Below, piece after piece: positions 63,600 to 64,000 of a stretch of 64,000 nucleotides of DNA. How positions within the stretch are numbered: the stretch's first letter is position 1; every line of letters starts with the position of its first letter. Both the position numbers and the translations under genes were made by a program. This DNA comes from an uncultured Eubacteriales bacterium (GTDB lineage: Bacteria > Bacillota > Clostridia > Oscillospirales > CAG-272), in assembly GCA_934503195.1 (NCBI GenBank), contig CAKSVM010000001.1, forward strand, positions 31,409 through 95,408, written 5' to 3'. The notes under the pieces are model-generated. The model did no database searches. It saw only the letters and a program-made list of their open reading frames with translations, and had not been told where the DNA came from.

Positions 63600-63905
63600 C
63601 GGGGAAAATAAATATGCCGCCGGGAAAAAATCCTCAGCGTGGTATAAAATCTGAGCAAGGTGGTATAGAAATTCTGCAAAATGGTGGAAGCGGGCTACAC
63701 GGGGGTGGAGGTGGATGGGGGATTCGGTATACATCGGATGTACCTCTGGGCGGATTTCACCTCGCGCGCGGGCTTAAACTTCGGTATGCCACAGTCTTAC
63801 CACGCGCGCGACCAACGCGCCTCCGCGAATCGCAAGCAAAATGAACTGCCGCGCTAAGAGGACTTTCGCCGGCATATGGATTTTTAGTTTGACAAAAGCC
63901 CTCGA
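63600..63905. other. Non-coding stretch with no recognisable gene
   Basis: About 300 bases of uneven composition: AT-rich pieces with two GTGGTATA-type boxes (63640-63690), a G-rich run, and short inverted CGCGCG blocks. Open frames here have no family features or ribosome sites. Confidence 0.5.
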
Positions 63906-63910
63906 AGGAG

Positions 63911-63969
63911 CGCGAAGCGCGGCGTTTGCCGCGCTTCGCGTGTTCCGGCGCGCCGCGGCGCGCCGGAAC
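63911..63969. repeat. Two adjacent perfect GC-rich palindromes at the window edge
   Basis: 63911-63940: arms CGCGAAGCGCGGC and complement around GTTT. 63942-63969: arms GTTCCGGCGCGCC and complement around GC. Neither is followed by a T tract. They look like REP-type intergenic palindromes. Confidence 0.75.
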
Positions 63970-64000
63970 GGCTCGCGTCCGGTCGGCTTCGCCGCCCGGA

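Noticed and set aside
63515..63844. Plus-strand open frame at the right edge
   Set aside because: No family motif, no ribosome site, skewed composition, and it overlaps the promoter of the FAD gene.

Overview
The window looks like a chromosome segment from an uncultured Clostridia-type Firmicute, probably an anaerobic, polysaccharide-degrading member of the Oscillospirales/Christensenellales sort. The basis is spoVG, Gram-positive lipoprotein signals, an ECF-type folate S component behind a THF riboswitch, six AraC-type regulators, no outer-membrane genes, GC-rich coding DNA with AT-rich promoters, and strong AGGAGG ribosome binding sites. I could not run any search, so the taxonomy and all family names come from reading motifs. 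Nearly every promoter I can place has a 17-base spacer, and many share an extended -10 of the form TGTGGTATAAT.

Layout. 1-6 kb: a GH95-type glycosidase (cut by the window edge) with a CPBP membrane protease, a PF13679-type methyltransferase plus YdcF-like pair, and an AraC/Gfo-Idh-MocA divergent pair. 6-10.4 kb: a minus-strand housekeeping operon (small basic membrane protein, RsuA-type pseudouridine synthase, Tex, ComEC-like metallo-beta-lactamase). 10.5-23.7 kb: rplS, two exported proteins, spoVG, murC, an ECF sigma factor with a long C-terminal domain, a YbhJ-like aconitase homologue, galT and an M23 peptidase. 23.7-26.2 kb: GH43 plus a solute-binding lipoprotein.

26.3-34.5 kb: next to a tRNA-Glu(CTC) lies a single enormous minus-strand gene, a phage-type 'large polyvalent protein' of about 2.6-2.7 thousand residues. 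Its last ~100 codons lie in another frame behind an A9 tract. No integrase or capsid gene accompanies it, and its right end carries a tRNA-3'-end-like sequence and a tRNA-type terminator. This suggests a decayed or domesticated prophage fragment. 34.5-36.6 kb: an Amidase_6 protein, THF riboswitch-folT, tRNA-Met, tRNA-Glu(TTC), and an unassigned free-standing structured RNA with its own promoter and terminator.

36.6-61 kb is a sugar-utilisation region: GH127, GH99/WbsX-like, an L-arabinose/L-fucose isomerase-like enzyme, an 845-codon protein of unknown family, dehydrogenases, an amidohydrolase and five AraC regulators. With the copy beside GH43, the window holds five paralogous extracellular solute-binding lipoproteins but no ABC permease or ATPase, so import would need a transporter elsewhere. 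One of the five is frame-broken at a G8 tract just after its lipobox. Two further genes in the region are pseudogenes. 60.9-64 kb: an 85-bp tandem repeat that replaces the 5' end of hicA, an intact hicB, an intact FAD-dependent oxidoreductase, and a palindrome-rich right edge without a recognisable gene.
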